A stretch of 64,000 nt of DNA from the NCBI RefSeq assembly GCF_021545785.1, contig NZ_CP079801.1:434001-498000 (forward strand), read 5' to 3'. Positions 29,524 to 37,903 of this stretch are shown here, piece after piece; position 1 is the stretch's first letter; each line of letters starts with the position of its first letter. The stretch comes from Halopseudomonas maritima (lineage in GTDB: Bacteria > Pseudomonadota > Gammaproteobacteria > Pseudomonadales > Pseudomonadaceae). Made by a program: the position numbers and the translations under genes. Under the pieces are notes generated by a model. That model did not search any database. It was not told where the DNA came from and saw only the letters and a program-made list of their open reading frames with translations.

Positions 29524-30276
29524 TCAGGCCAGTGTCCGTCTGGTACAAACCAGCAGCGCATTCCCTGACGCCCCATCCCACGACAGAAGCCGCTGGTAGT
29601 CGTGCTCCAGCAGTTGAACTTCGAAGTAAGGATCAAGCAAGCCGATCAGTTCCTGGAAGGTCACTGCCACCATCGGATGCTCGTCTTCCCAGAGCTGAGT
29701 ACCTCCGGTGTCGGTGCGCTCAATGCGCAAACGCAAGCGCTGCTGCTCACCATCACCGGGGTAATACCAGCCAGAGCTGAAGCGAAACACAGCGCCCCCC
29801 TGGTGCGCGGTGTGGGAGACAAAAGAGCTGTTGTCGATCCGCGCCTTGTCTACCGCGTTGAAGCAAAACACACCGCCGTCAGCCAATGCAGCATGCACAC
29901 GGGCGATACATGCACCCAGGCGCTCAATGCTCGCGCTGTAATGCAAGGAGTAGAGAAAGCAGGTAATCAGGTCCATCGGCTGCTCAACGCTGAAGCCGCA
30001 CATGTCCTGCCGCGAGAACATCGCCTCCGGGCAGCGCGCTTTCGCCAGATCCAGCATCGGCTGATGGATATCCAGCCCGCCGCTTTGAAAACCTGCATCG
30101 AGGAAGTGACGCACATGGGGACCGGTGCCGCAGGCCAGATCCAAATGGCGCTTGCCTCCGTTGCCAAACAGCCGCTGGATACGCTGCACACACTGACTCT
30201 GGGCCTGGTAATCGATGTCGGCGCACATCAGGTCGTAATAACCGGAGAGGTCGGTATAAATGGCGTTGTGGGGCAT
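29524..30276 (-). CDS. Class I SAM-dependent methyltransferase
   Basis: 250 residues. Motif I is HLDLACGTG, followed by an acidic GGLDIHQPML and a motif IV-like DLITCFLYSLHY; the fold is the Methyltransf_25/11 type. The substrate is unknown. ATG 30276 is chosen; the longer frame would begin with TTG at 30324 and has no site. It diverges from trpB over about 200 bp. No functional link to either neighbour is evident. Confidence 0.8.
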   Translation of the reverse strand: MPHNAIYTDLSGYYDLMCADIDYQAQSQCVQRIQRLFGNGGKRHLDLACGTGPHVRHFLDAGFQSGGLDIHQPMLDLAKARCPEAMFSRQDMCGFSVEQPMDLITCFLYSLHYSASIERLGACIARVHAALADGGVFCFNAVDKARIDNSSFVSHTAHQGGAVFRFSSGWYYPGDGEQQRLRLRIERTDTGGTQLWEDEHPMVAVTFQELIGLLDPYFEVQLLEHDYQRLLSWDGASGNALLVCTRRTLA

Positions 30277-30473
30277 GATGGCCTGAGACGGCAATGAGGG
30301 TGGCGCATCATATATCGCCAGCAAAAAAAGTCATCAGAAAATCTGCTAGCCAATACCTATTGAAATGCATCGCGCCATAAGAAGGTCCAGCGATTCAGGT
30401 GCGGCCTGTTGTTTGGCTGGTTACACTACCCGCTCTTCCGAATACCCCTTTAACTAGCAAGGATAATTCAGCC

Positions 30474-31682
30474 ATGTCCCAAGACCTGCTTTCCACCCCG
30501 ATGCCAGACGCCAACGGTTACTTCGGCCCCTACGGTGGCCAGTTGGTGCCGCCGGAGCTCAAGCAGGCAATGGACGATATCGACAAGGCGTATGAAGAAA
30601 TCCGCCAGCGCGAGGACTTTCAGCAGGAGCTGGCCAGCCTGTTCGCCGACTACGTGGGCCGCCCCAGCCCGATCTTCCATGCCAAGCGTCTGTCGGAAAA
30701 ACTCGGCGGTGCGCAGATTCACCTCAAGCGCGAAGACCTGAACCACACCGGCGCGCACAAGATTAATCACTGCCTGGGCGAGGCGCTGCTAGCCAAGTTC
30801 ATGGGCAAGAAGAAGGTGATTGCCGAAACCGGCGCCGGTCAGCATGGTGTGGCACTGGCGACCGCCTGTGCGCTGGTGGGCATTCCCTGCGAGATTCACA
30901 TGGGTCAGGTGGATATCGAGAAGGAGCACCCGAACGTCACCAAGATGCGCATCCTCGGTTGCAAGCTGGTGCCGGTTACCCGCGGCGCGGCCACACTCAA
31001 AGAAGCGGTCGACAGCGCATTTGAGGAATACCTCAAGAACCCGACCGACTACATCTACGCCATCGGCTCGGTGGTTGGCCCGCATCCCTTCCCGAAGATG
31101 GTGCGCGACTTTCAGGCGATCATCGGCAATGAAGCGCGCGAGCAATTCCTCGCCAAATACAATCGCCTGCCCGACCACACCGTGGCCTGCGTTGGTGGTG
31201 GCTCCAATGCAATGGGCATGTTTACCGCGTTCCTGAACGACGAGTCGGTCCATCTGGTGGGTATTGAGCCGGCCGGTGAAGGCGTCGAAAACCCCGGCCG
31301 TCACGCCGCGACCCTGTCGGTTGGCAAGCCGGGCGAGCTGCACGGCATGGCCTGCTACGTGCTGGAAGATGAAGACGGCAACCCGTCTGCGGTGCACTCA
31401 ATTGCCTCCGGTCTGGATTACCCCGGTGTTGGCCCGCAGCACAGTTACCTGAAGGATATCGGCCGCGTTGATTACCAATCCGTAACCGATCAGGAATGCC
31501 TGGATGCCTTCATGACCCTATCGCGCACCGAAGGCATTATCCCGGCGCTGGAAAGCGCGCACGCCGTCGCCTGGGCCATGCGTGAGGCGCCCAAGCTGCC
31601 GCAGGACAGCCACATTCTGGTCAACCTGTCTGGCCGTGGTGACAAGGACGCGGATTACGTCGCGGCGAAGCTGGGGCTGTAA
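30474..31682 (+). CDS. trpB: Tryptophan synthase beta-type PLP enzyme, stand-alone
   Basis: 402 residues, normal TrpB length. The PLP lysine is in HTGAHKIN and the phosphate cup in GGGSNAMGMF; GRPSPIFHAKRL and ETGAGQHGVA are family signatures. It makes tryptophan from indole and serine, normally with TrpA. Here no trpA, trpI or other trp gene is near, and the sequence departs from the usual pseudomonad TrpB in several places (PYGGQLVPPELKQ, MGQVDIEKEHPNVTKM). It may be a second copy for indole salvage or another beta-substitution. AAGGA precedes ATG 30474. Confidence 0.85.
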   Translation: MSQDLLSTPMPDANGYFGPYGGQLVPPELKQAMDDIDKAYEEIRQREDFQQELASLFADYVGRPSPIFHAKRLSEKLGGAQIHLKREDLNHTGAHKINHCLGEALLAKFMGKKKVIAETGAGQHGVALATACALVGIPCEIHMGQVDIEKEHPNVTKMRILGCKLVPVTRGAATLKEAVDSAFEEYLKNPTDYIYAIGSVVGPHPFPKMVRDFQAIIGNEAREQFLAKYNRLPDHTVACVGGGSNAMGMFTAFLNDESVHLVGIEPAGEGVENPGRHAATLSVGKPGELHGMACYVLEDEDGNPSAVHSIASGLDYPGVGPQHSYLKDIGRVDYQSVTDQECLDAFMTLSRTEGIIPALESAHAVAWAMREAPKLPQDSHILVNLSGRGDKDADYVAAKLGL

Positions 31683-31751
31683 GCGCTCGGAAGGGAGGGT
31701 CTCGGTGGACACGCCTTTGGTCTAGGGCACCCTACGATACCGCGCCAACCC

Positions 31752-31781
31752 GCAGGGCGGAGTAAGCACAGCGTCTCCGCC
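31752..31781. repeat. REP-like palindrome after trpB
   Basis: GGCGGAG and CTCCGCC form a perfect 7-bp stem around 12 bases, preceded by GCAG. It resembles the REP core beside the RAYT gene but is diverged in the loop. It lies between the convergent trpB and LysR genes. Confidence 0.6.
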
Positions 31782-31811
31782 ATCGGTCCCGCAGCCAAAC
31801 GCAGCCCGGTT

Positions 31812-32711
31812 TCAAAGCGTACAGACCCCGCCCGGCACCGCCATGACCCAATCACGCACCGCCACAATGGTTGGGTCATGTTTGCGACTTTCCGGGTAAA
31901 CCAGATAGAACGGTTTGCCTGCGATCTCTGGCCCGAACGGCTGTACCAGCCGCCCTTCCCTTAGCTCATCCTCGATCAGCTCCCGACTCATCAGCGCCAC
32001 GCCCTGGGCGCCAACCGCCGCAGACACCGCGTGGGTCTCATCGGAAAACACCAGCCCGGCCCCCACATCCAGCCCTGGCACCTTGGCCAGTTTCTGCCAA
32101 CCGGCCCAGTCAGCAGGCGCCGATCCGGTTGATGAACTGCGAAAGTGCAGCAGCGGGTACTTGGGCAGATCAGCCGGACTCTTGAGCCCAAGCAGCGGGC
32201 TGCAGGCCGGCACAAAGGTGTTGTCCAGCAATTTCTCCGCGACCATGCCCGGCCAGCGGCCGTCGCCGTAGCGTATGGCGATATCGGCGGTAGCACCATC
32301 CAGCGCCACCGTCTCGTGGGAGGCGTGAATGCGCAAGTCGATGTTCGGGTGCGTTTCGCGCAGCATGCAAACCCAGGACAGCAACCAGCGTGCGGCGATC
32401 ACCGGTGTTGTGGTGAGGGTAATGGCCTGCCGCGACGGCGTATCACTCAGCCGCTCCACTGCTGCACTGATGCTGTCGAAGGCGCTGCTCAGAACGTCCT
32501 GCAGCTCGCGCCCCTGGGCGGTCAACTGCAGCTGCCGCGGTTTGCGTACAAACAGCGGCACGCCCAGCGCCTCCTCCAAGCCGCGCACCTGATGACTGAT
32601 TGCCGTGGCGGTGACCGACAGCTCCTGAGCGGCCTGTTTCGCGCTCTCGTGACGGGCCGCAGCCTCAAAGGCACGCAGGGCCGCAAGGGACGGCAGTTTG
32701 CGCTGAGCCAT
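31812..32711 (-). CDS. LysR-type regulator, GcvA-like
   Basis: 299 residues. The winged helix LPSLAALRAFEAAARHESAK, then TATAISHQVRGLEEALGVPL, is typical of the GcvA/AmpR-like group, followed by a substrate-binding domain (ADIAIRYGDGRWPG). It is divergent from the azoreductase gene, the usual arrangement for a LysR regulator and its target. ATG 32711 follows AAAGGA; a longer frame from 32810 would overlap the divergent promoter. Confidence 0.85.
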   Translation of the reverse strand: MAQRKLPSLAALRAFEAAARHESAKQAAQELSVTATAISHQVRGLEEALGVPLFVRKPRQLQLTAQGRELQDVLSSAFDSISAAVERLSDTPSRQAITLTTTPVIAARWLLSWVCMLRETHPNIDLRIHASHETVALDGATADIAIRYGDGRWPGMVAEKLLDNTFVPACSPLLGLKSPADLPKYPLLHFRSSSTGSAPADWAGWQKLAKVPGLDVGAGLVFSDETHAVSAAVGAQGVALMSRELIEDELREGRLVQPFGPEIAGKPFYLVYPESRKHDPTIVAVRDWVMAVPGGVCTL

Positions 32712-32808
32712 AGATGAATTCCTTTCACCTGTATCTGAAAATATTGATCGTTTGTCGCCGCTGCAGGGCGGATTTAGGCTGAGTCTGCTGCGAATTTCAG
32801 ATGAATTC
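32712..32808. promoter_or_regulatory. Divergent regulatory region with repeated operator-like motifs
   Basis: AGATGAATTC occurs at both ends (32712-32721 and 32799-32808). ATCTGAAA (32733-32740) and TTTCAGAT (32795-32802) are inverted copies of each other. Such symmetry between a LysR gene and its divergent neighbour suggests binding sites for the regulator. Confidence 0.45.
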
Positions 32809-32827
32809 AACTACACGGAGACCCACC

Positions 32828-33529
32828 ATGCCGCACATTCTGCACCTGGACGCCAGCGCCCGCCCCGGCCTTGCCGGCAAAGACCTGCACGGCTCGCACA
32901 GCCGCAACCTCAGCCAGCGCTTTGTCAGCCAGTGGCTGCAACGCCGCCCGCAGGATACCGCCACCTACCGGGATATCGGCCAGCACCCACCGGCCTGCAT
33001 CAGCCATGACTGGATTGCTGCCAGCTTCACCCCACCAGAGCAGCGCGAGCCGTGGATGCACAACGCGTTGATCGAGAGCGAACAGCTGGCCGACGAGCTG
33101 ATTGCAGCCGATGTGCTGGTGATCGGCGTGCCGCTGTACAACTTCGGCATGCCGGCCGCGCTGAAGGCCTGGATCGACCAGATCGTACGCCCCGGCAAGA
33201 CGGTGGATGTCGACACCAGCAACCCCGCTGATCCCTACACCCCGCGCCTCGCCGACCGCCCGCGACAGGCCGTTATTCTGACCGCCCGCGGCGGCGTCGA
33301 CTTCGGCCCCGGCGGCGAACTGGAAGCGCTCAACCATCTTGAGCCGGCGCTGATTACAGCGCTCGGCTTTATCGGTATCACTGAGGTCCATCAGATCGCC
33401 ATTGAAGGTCAGGAGATCGGCGGCGACATCCTCGCCACGTCGGTTGCGCTGGCAGAGGAGCAGATAGACGCCCTGGTGCCGCAACTGCAGCAGCAACGGG
33501 AGCGCGCGCAAGTGGCCGAACCTGCGTGA
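32828..33529 (+). CDS. azoR: FMN-dependent NADH azoreductase / quinone reductase
   Basis: 233 residues of the flavodoxin-like AzoR family. Key stretches are HILHLDASARPG with the phosphate-binding SHSRNLSQRF, VIGVPLYNFGMPAALKAWIDQI, and LTARGGVDFGPGG. AzoR reduces azo dyes and quinones with NADH, often as an electrophile defence. The ATG at 32828 follows GGAG. It is probably controlled by the divergent LysR protein. Confidence 0.85.
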   Translation: MPHILHLDASARPGLAGKDLHGSHSRNLSQRFVSQWLQRRPQDTATYRDIGQHPPACISHDWIAASFTPPEQREPWMHNALIESEQLADELIAADVLVIGVPLYNFGMPAALKAWIDQIVRPGKTVDVDTSNPADPYTPRLADRPRQAVILTARGGVDFGPGGELEALNHLEPALITALGFIGITEVHQIAIEGQEIGGDILATSVALAEEQIDALVPQLQQQRERAQVAEPA

Positions 33530-33580
33530 CTCACAGGCAACGAGTGGCTGGTCACTGCGACCAGCCCCGTTGTCAGAACA

Positions 33581-34768
33581 TCAGCCTCGCTCCCCCTCAC
33601 CCTCCGTACGAGCCACCTGCATCGCCGCTATCCCGCTGCGGCGGTTAGCCTCGGCGGCCAGTTCGCGCTCCTCGGCGGTTGCGTAATCCCGATCCCAGGC
33701 CAGCACCTTGGGCGTCATCAGGTGATGCCACAGCGGCGGAATCATCGCCACTACGATGGTGGTGAGATAGCCACCAATCATCATCGGCGCATCCGGGAAG
33801 GGGCGCAGATCCTGATACGGCACTTCACCTTGCGCATGGTGGTGCGAGTGACGGGTCAGGTTGAACATCGCCCAGGAACTGATGCGCCGGTTGGTGTTCC
33901 ACGAATGGCGCGGCTGCACCGGCGTAGCGGGATTGCGCACCATGCCGTAGTGCTCCATGTAGTTGACGATCTCTAGCAGCGCTTTACCCCACAAGCCACA
34001 AGCAATGAAGAACAGCGCCGCCTGCCAGCCGCCCATGGCATAGGCCACGGCTACCAGCCCGACACTCATCAGGTGCCCGCGAATCACCGCATTGTGGATG
34101 CTGATCAGCCCTTGGCCCTTGCGCGCCAGGCGACGCGTCTCGATCTGCCAGGCACTCAGATTGCCCTTGATGGTTGATGCCAGCACGTGAAAGTAGACGT
34201 TGCGGCCACGCGGCGCGGTGGCCGGGTCTTCGCTGGTTGAGACATAGCGATGGTGACCGTAGACATGCTCGATGGAAAACACCGTGTCGAAACTGAACGC
34301 CAGCAACCAGCGGCCGATCAGCATGGAGACCGGGTCCCAGGTACGGTGCGTGAGTTCATGGGCAGCGATAGTGCCGATCACACCAATCATCAGCCCGGTG
34401 AGTATCAGGGCCGACACGTGATGCAGGGTTGTCGTCGCCTCGCGAGCGCTCAGCAGGTCATACCCGCTGAGCTGGCCTAGCGCTGCGCCAAAGCCCAACA
34501 CATCGCTGCTGCTGACGCTCCACACCGCAGCGAAGACGATGAACGCCAGCAGCGGCAGCGCCATCCACAACTGCACGGTCAGAATCATCGGGTAGCGAAA
34601 CTGTGGCGTACTGGTGTCGTTGCCGCAAATCGCATCGCCGCCGATGTAGATCACCAGCACCGCCAGCAGGCCGAGGCTGGTCCAGCCGCCACCGGCCAGA
34701 ATGGAAACGGCAGCCAGCAGGCCAACAGCATGAAACAGGAAGAACTTCAGGTAATGCAGGATATTCAT
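33581..34768 (-). CDS. AlkB/XylM-type membrane di-iron monooxygenase
   Basis: 395 residues with about six membrane helices. All histidine motifs of the alkane/xylene hydroxylase family are present: HELTH, EHVYGHHR, NYMEHYGM and the late RHSHHHA. It would hydroxylate alkyl or methyl groups using O2 and electrons from a partner reductase. The neighbouring ferredoxin-reductase gene fits the XylM-XylA layout better than the rubredoxin-dependent AlkB layout. ATG 34768 follows AAAGG; a GTG at 34810 would overlap the upstream stop. The substrate is unknown. Confidence 0.85.
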   Translation of the reverse strand: MNILHYLKFFLFHAVGLLAAVSILAGGGWTSLGLLAVLVIYIGGDAICGNDTSTPQFRYPMILTVQLWMALPLLAFIVFAAVWSVSSSDVLGFGAALGQLSGYDLLSAREATTTLHHVSALILTGLMIGVIGTIAAHELTHRTWDPVSMLIGRWLLAFSFDTVFSIEHVYGHHRYVSTSEDPATAPRGRNVYFHVLASTIKGNLSAWQIETRRLARKGQGLISIHNAVIRGHLMSVGLVAVAYAMGGWQAALFFIACGLWGKALLEIVNYMEHYGMVRNPATPVQPRHSWNTNRRISSWAMFNLTRHSHHHAQGEVPYQDLRPFPDAPMMIGGYLTTIVVAMIPPLWHHLMTPKVLAWDRDYATAEERELAAEANRRSGIAAMQVARTEGEGERG

Positions 34769-34802
34769 AAAGCACCTTTCTTTTTGTTGTGGGTGTTGTT
34801 GC

Positions 34803-35837
34803 TCAGACACTGGCCGTGGCGGGCACAGGCAGGGTGGTAAAACGGTCGAAGTGAATGTGTTCGCGGGCGACGCCGGCGTTCAGCAGCACCTCGATCGCGC
34901 GGTCGATCATCCCGGGCGGGCCGCACAGGTAGGCGTGCACAGCGCCGACCAGGTGCTGGCCGATCTGCGCCGTCACCTGTCCCCGCAGACCGCCCCAGCT
35001 GGTATCAAGCGCCGCATCAGACAGCACCGGGACAAAGTTGAACGGAGCATTCCACTGCCCTGCCAGCTCGCGTATCTGCTCAAGCGCGTAGAGATCACGC
35101 TGCGCACGAGCGCCGAATAGCAGCGTCACCGGTCGCTCGCCGCCGGTTGCCAGCGCCTCCTCAAGCAGGGCAAGAATCGGCGCCAGTCCGCTGCCACCGG
35201 CAACCAGCAGCAGCGGCGCGCTCGCAGGGCGCAGATAGAAGTCGCCCAGCGGGCCAGCCAGCGTTACGCTCTCGCCCACCAGAGCGCGGCTGTGCAGCGC
35301 TGAAGTGAGCACTCCACCCGGCACCTGGCGAACGAAAAAGCTGACCTGAGCATCCGGCTGCTGGCGTGTCGCAAAGGAAAAGCTGCGCGCATGCTGCGGC
35401 AGCAAGTCAAAACTCAGCTCGGCGTACTGACCCGCCCTGTAGGGCAGACTCTGTTCCAGCTGAACCACCAGCCGGGTGATATCGTGGGTCAGCCGCTGCT
35501 GGTCAACAACGCGGCCACGCACCCGCTGATGCCCCTGCTGCGCAGCCAGATCGACCTCAATCTCAACCTCGCCCCTGGGTACGCTCTGGCACGCCAGAAT
35601 GAAGCCGGCGTCCAGCTCCTCGTCGCTGAGGATATAGCTCGTTTCGGTCAGCTCCCTGACTTGGCCGGACACCAGCCGACACTTGCAACTGGCGCAGCCA
35701 CCCACCCGGCAGCTATGTGGAAAGTCAATGCCGTGGCGCAGTGCCGCGTGCAGCAAGGTTTCCCCCGCCTGCACTGCAACCGACTCACCGTTGATGCGCG
35801 CCTGCGCGGGCGGCTTTTTGCGAAAGAATGAAAACAT
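34803..35837 (-). CDS. 2Fe-2S ferredoxin / FAD-NAD(P)H reductase (XylA-like electron-transfer component)
   Basis: 344 residues. The N-terminal plant-type ferredoxin has cysteines CRVGGCASC and a later Cys in LACQS. The middle FAD domain shows RSFSFA, and the NAD domain shows LLVAGGSGLAPILALLEE and the CGPP motif. This layout is that of XylA-type reductases feeding a membrane monooxygenase. AGGAGG lies directly before ATG 35837. The monooxygenase gene follows 34 bp downstream. Confidence 0.9.
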   Translation of the reverse strand: MFSFFRKKPPAQARINGESVAVQAGETLLHAALRHGIDFPHSCRVGGCASCKCRLVSGQVRELTETSYILSDEELDAGFILACQSVPRGEVEIEVDLAAQQGHQRVRGRVVDQQRLTHDITRLVVQLEQSLPYRAGQYAELSFDLLPQHARSFSFATRQQPDAQVSFFVRQVPGGVLTSALHSRALVGESVTLAGPLGDFYLRPASAPLLLVAGGSGLAPILALLEEALATGGERPVTLLFGARAQRDLYALEQIRELAGQWNAPFNFVPVLSDAALDTSWGGLRGQVTAQIGQHLVGAVHAYLCGPPGMIDRAIEVLLNAGVAREHIHFDRFTTLPVPATASV

Positions 35838-35916
35838 GCGTCCTCCTGTCAGGATCGTTCGGATCGGGAGCGACTTCATGCTATGGGGCGGCGCGCTACT
35901 AGAGAGAGATCAACAG

Positions 35917-35944
35917 TTGACAACAAGGAGGTCATTAATTGACA
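35917..35944 (+). promoter_or_regulatory. Direct repeats in the monooxygenase/AraC intergenic region
   Basis: TTGACA occurs at 35917-35922 and 35939-35944, 22 bp apart, close to two helical turns, as is usual for paired AraC-family half-sites. One of them could instead be a -35 element for the AraC gene. Confidence 0.3.
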
Positions 35945-35982
35945 TTTACCCGCAGTCACTTCCCTTGCCAGACTGAGGCCCG

Positions 35983-36987
35983 ATGTCCAGCTTCCTGCTT
36001 CCCGTGCAGTACCTGCGCCAGATCGCCGAGCAACTGCGGGTAATGGGGCTGGCGCCTGAACACTGGCTCACCAGTTGCGGCGTGGCGCCTGAGCAACTGA
36101 ACGACCCAGACTATCAGCCCGACATTGCCTTGCTGATCCAGCTCGTTGAGCGCGCCATGACCCTCAGTAACGAGCCCGCGTTCGGGCTGCTACTCGGTGA
36201 ACGGCTGGTCGTCGGCACCCACGGCGTGCTTGGTTTCGCCGCGCTACAGGCCGCGTCGCTGCGCCAGGTAATCGAGCTGCTGGAGCAGTATCTGCCCGTG
36301 CGTACCACGCTGGTGAACGTGCAACTGCAACCGACCGCACAGCAGCAGTTTGAACAGTTGCGCTTTGTCCCGGCCCATGCCCTCGGCGCTGCCGAGCAGA
36401 CCATCATCGAAGCCATCACGCTGGCGGTGAAGAACATCTTCGACGCCATCGGCCTTGGTGACAGCAGCGTGCATGAGGTCAGCCTGCCGTTCCCGCCCCC
36501 CGCCTATGCCCGGCTCGCCAGCAACGTATTTGGATGCCCGGTGCGGTACCAACAACCCTGCGCGGCCTTCAGCCTCAACAGCGCGCTGCTGGACAAACCG
36601 CTACGCATGGCCGACCCGGATGCGTTCCGCGAGGCCGAGCAGATCTGCCAGCGCGAGCTGACGAAGCTGGGCGACAGAAACAGCCTCGGTGACCGCGTGC
36701 AGCGCCTGCTGCTAGAACGTCAAAGCAGCTTCCCCAGTCTGGAGACCACCGCCCGCCTGCTCTACCTCACCCCGCGCACCCTGCATCGACGCCTGCAGAG
36801 CGAGCACACCAGCTACAAGCAGATCCTGCGAGACGTGCGGCACGCGCTGGCAATCGAACACCTGAAGTCGGGGCGGCTGTCAGTCGAGGAGATCGCCTGG
36901 GCATTGGGTTACAGCGATGTTGCCAACTTCCGACGGGCCTTCAGGCAGTGGGAAGGCGTTGCGCCATCCGCCTATCGACAGCAGTGA
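35983..36987 (+). CDS. AraC-family transcriptional regulator
   Basis: 334 residues with an N-terminal Arabinose_bd-type domain (GLAPEHWLTSCGVAPEQL, FGLLLGERL) and a C-terminal double helix-turn-helix (TTARLLYLTPRTLHRRLQSE and VEEIAWALGYSDVANFRRAF). It is divergent from the monooxygenase operon and probably its regulator. The family often responds to fatty or aromatic acids. Confidence 0.87.
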   Translation: MSSFLLPVQYLRQIAEQLRVMGLAPEHWLTSCGVAPEQLNDPDYQPDIALLIQLVERAMTLSNEPAFGLLLGERLVVGTHGVLGFAALQAASLRQVIELLEQYLPVRTTLVNVQLQPTAQQQFEQLRFVPAHALGAAEQTIIEAITLAVKNIFDAIGLGDSSVHEVSLPFPPPAYARLASNVFGCPVRYQQPCAAFSLNSALLDKPLRMADPDAFREAEQICQRELTKLGDRNSLGDRVQRLLLERQSSFPSLETTARLLYLTPRTLHRRLQSEHTSYKQILRDVRHALAIEHLKSGRLSVEEIAWALGYSDVANFRRAFRQWEGVAPSAYRQQ

Positions 36988-37250
36988 TGCTCTGAAAATT
37001 GTCCGCTGAGCCCCCTTTGCGATCCGTGGGTGGCTGCTGTTAGACCCAGAAAACCGAACACCTGGCAGCAAGCAGTGAATGCAACAAACGCCAGCCCGGC
37101 AGCGCAGGCGCGCTGCGAAAAACCCTGCGCCAGCAGACAACAGAATCGGCCAGGCAAACCCCAAGCGCGTCACATCTTCGCCCAGACCTGATTGGCCGCT
37201 GCTGGCCGGAACGCCATGGTGCAGCGTCGCCATCATGGAACCGTCAGCTC

Positions 37251-37757
37251 ATGCCCCGCTACCGCCGCGCACGCGCCCCAGGCGCCAGCTACTTCTTCAC
37301 CGTCAACCTGCACGACCGCAAGAGCGGCCTGCTGGTGCGCGAGATCGACCTGCTGCGTCGCTGTGTGCGCGCAACCCGTGACCGTCATCCTTTTCACATC
37401 GACGCCTGGGTAGTGCTGCCTGACCACATGCACTGCCTCTGGACCCTGCCGCCGGGCGATGCTGACTTCGCCCAGCGCTGGCAAGTGATCAAACGCAGCT
37501 TCTCAAAACGCCTGCCAGCGACTGAACCTCGCACCGCAACACAACAGCGACGCGGCGAACGCGGCATCTGGCAACGGCGTTATTGGGAGCACCTGATTCG
37601 GGATGAGAACGACTACTGGCGCCATGTTGACTACATCCACTACAACCCGATCAAGCATGGGCATGTGACACAACTGGCCGATTGGCCTTATTCCAGTTTT
37701 CATCGCGCGGTCGCTGCCGGGCTATATCCCGCGGATTGGGGTGATGCGCTTGTTTGA
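37251..37757 (+). CDS. REP-associated tyrosine transposase (RAYT)
   Basis: 168 residues, a Y1/IS200-like domain protein. The metal-binding HUH motif is DHMHCLW and the catalytic tyrosine region is YWRHVDYIHYNPIKHG. RAYTs are single-copy domesticated transposase relatives thought to spread and process REP palindromes. Three REPs lie immediately downstream and others elsewhere in the window share the core, which supports the pairing. There are no terminal inverted repeats around the gene. Confidence 0.88.
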   Translation: MPRYRRARAPGASYFFTVNLHDRKSGLLVREIDLLRRCVRATRDRHPFHIDAWVVLPDHMHCLWTLPPGDADFAQRWQVIKRSFSKRLPATEPRTATQQRRGERGIWQRRYWEHLIRDENDYWRHVDYIHYNPIKHGHVTQLADWPYSSFHRAVAAGLYPADWGDALV

Positions 37758-37758
37758 C

Positions 37759-37903
37759 GGCGGAGAAGCCTGCGGCGTTCTCCGCCCTACGACACCACAG
37801 CGCCACAACACCCCCGCGTAGGGTGGAGAACCGCGCAGCGTTCTCCACCAAAGCCACCGCACAACAAACACGCGGAGAAGCCTGCGGCGTTCTCCGCCCT
37901 ACG
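37759..37903. repeat. Cluster of three REP palindromes beside the RAYT gene
   Basis: Elements at 37759-37792, 37818-37849 and 37872-37903. The first and third share GCGGAGAAGCCTGCGGCG and then TTCTCCGCCCTACGA; the middle one is inverted (GTAGGGTGGAGAA ... TTCTCCACC). This alternating order is BIME-like. The third element contains the last codon and stop of the convergent OsmC-YcaO gene, and on the + strand it is followed by TTTTTT. Confidence 0.88.
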
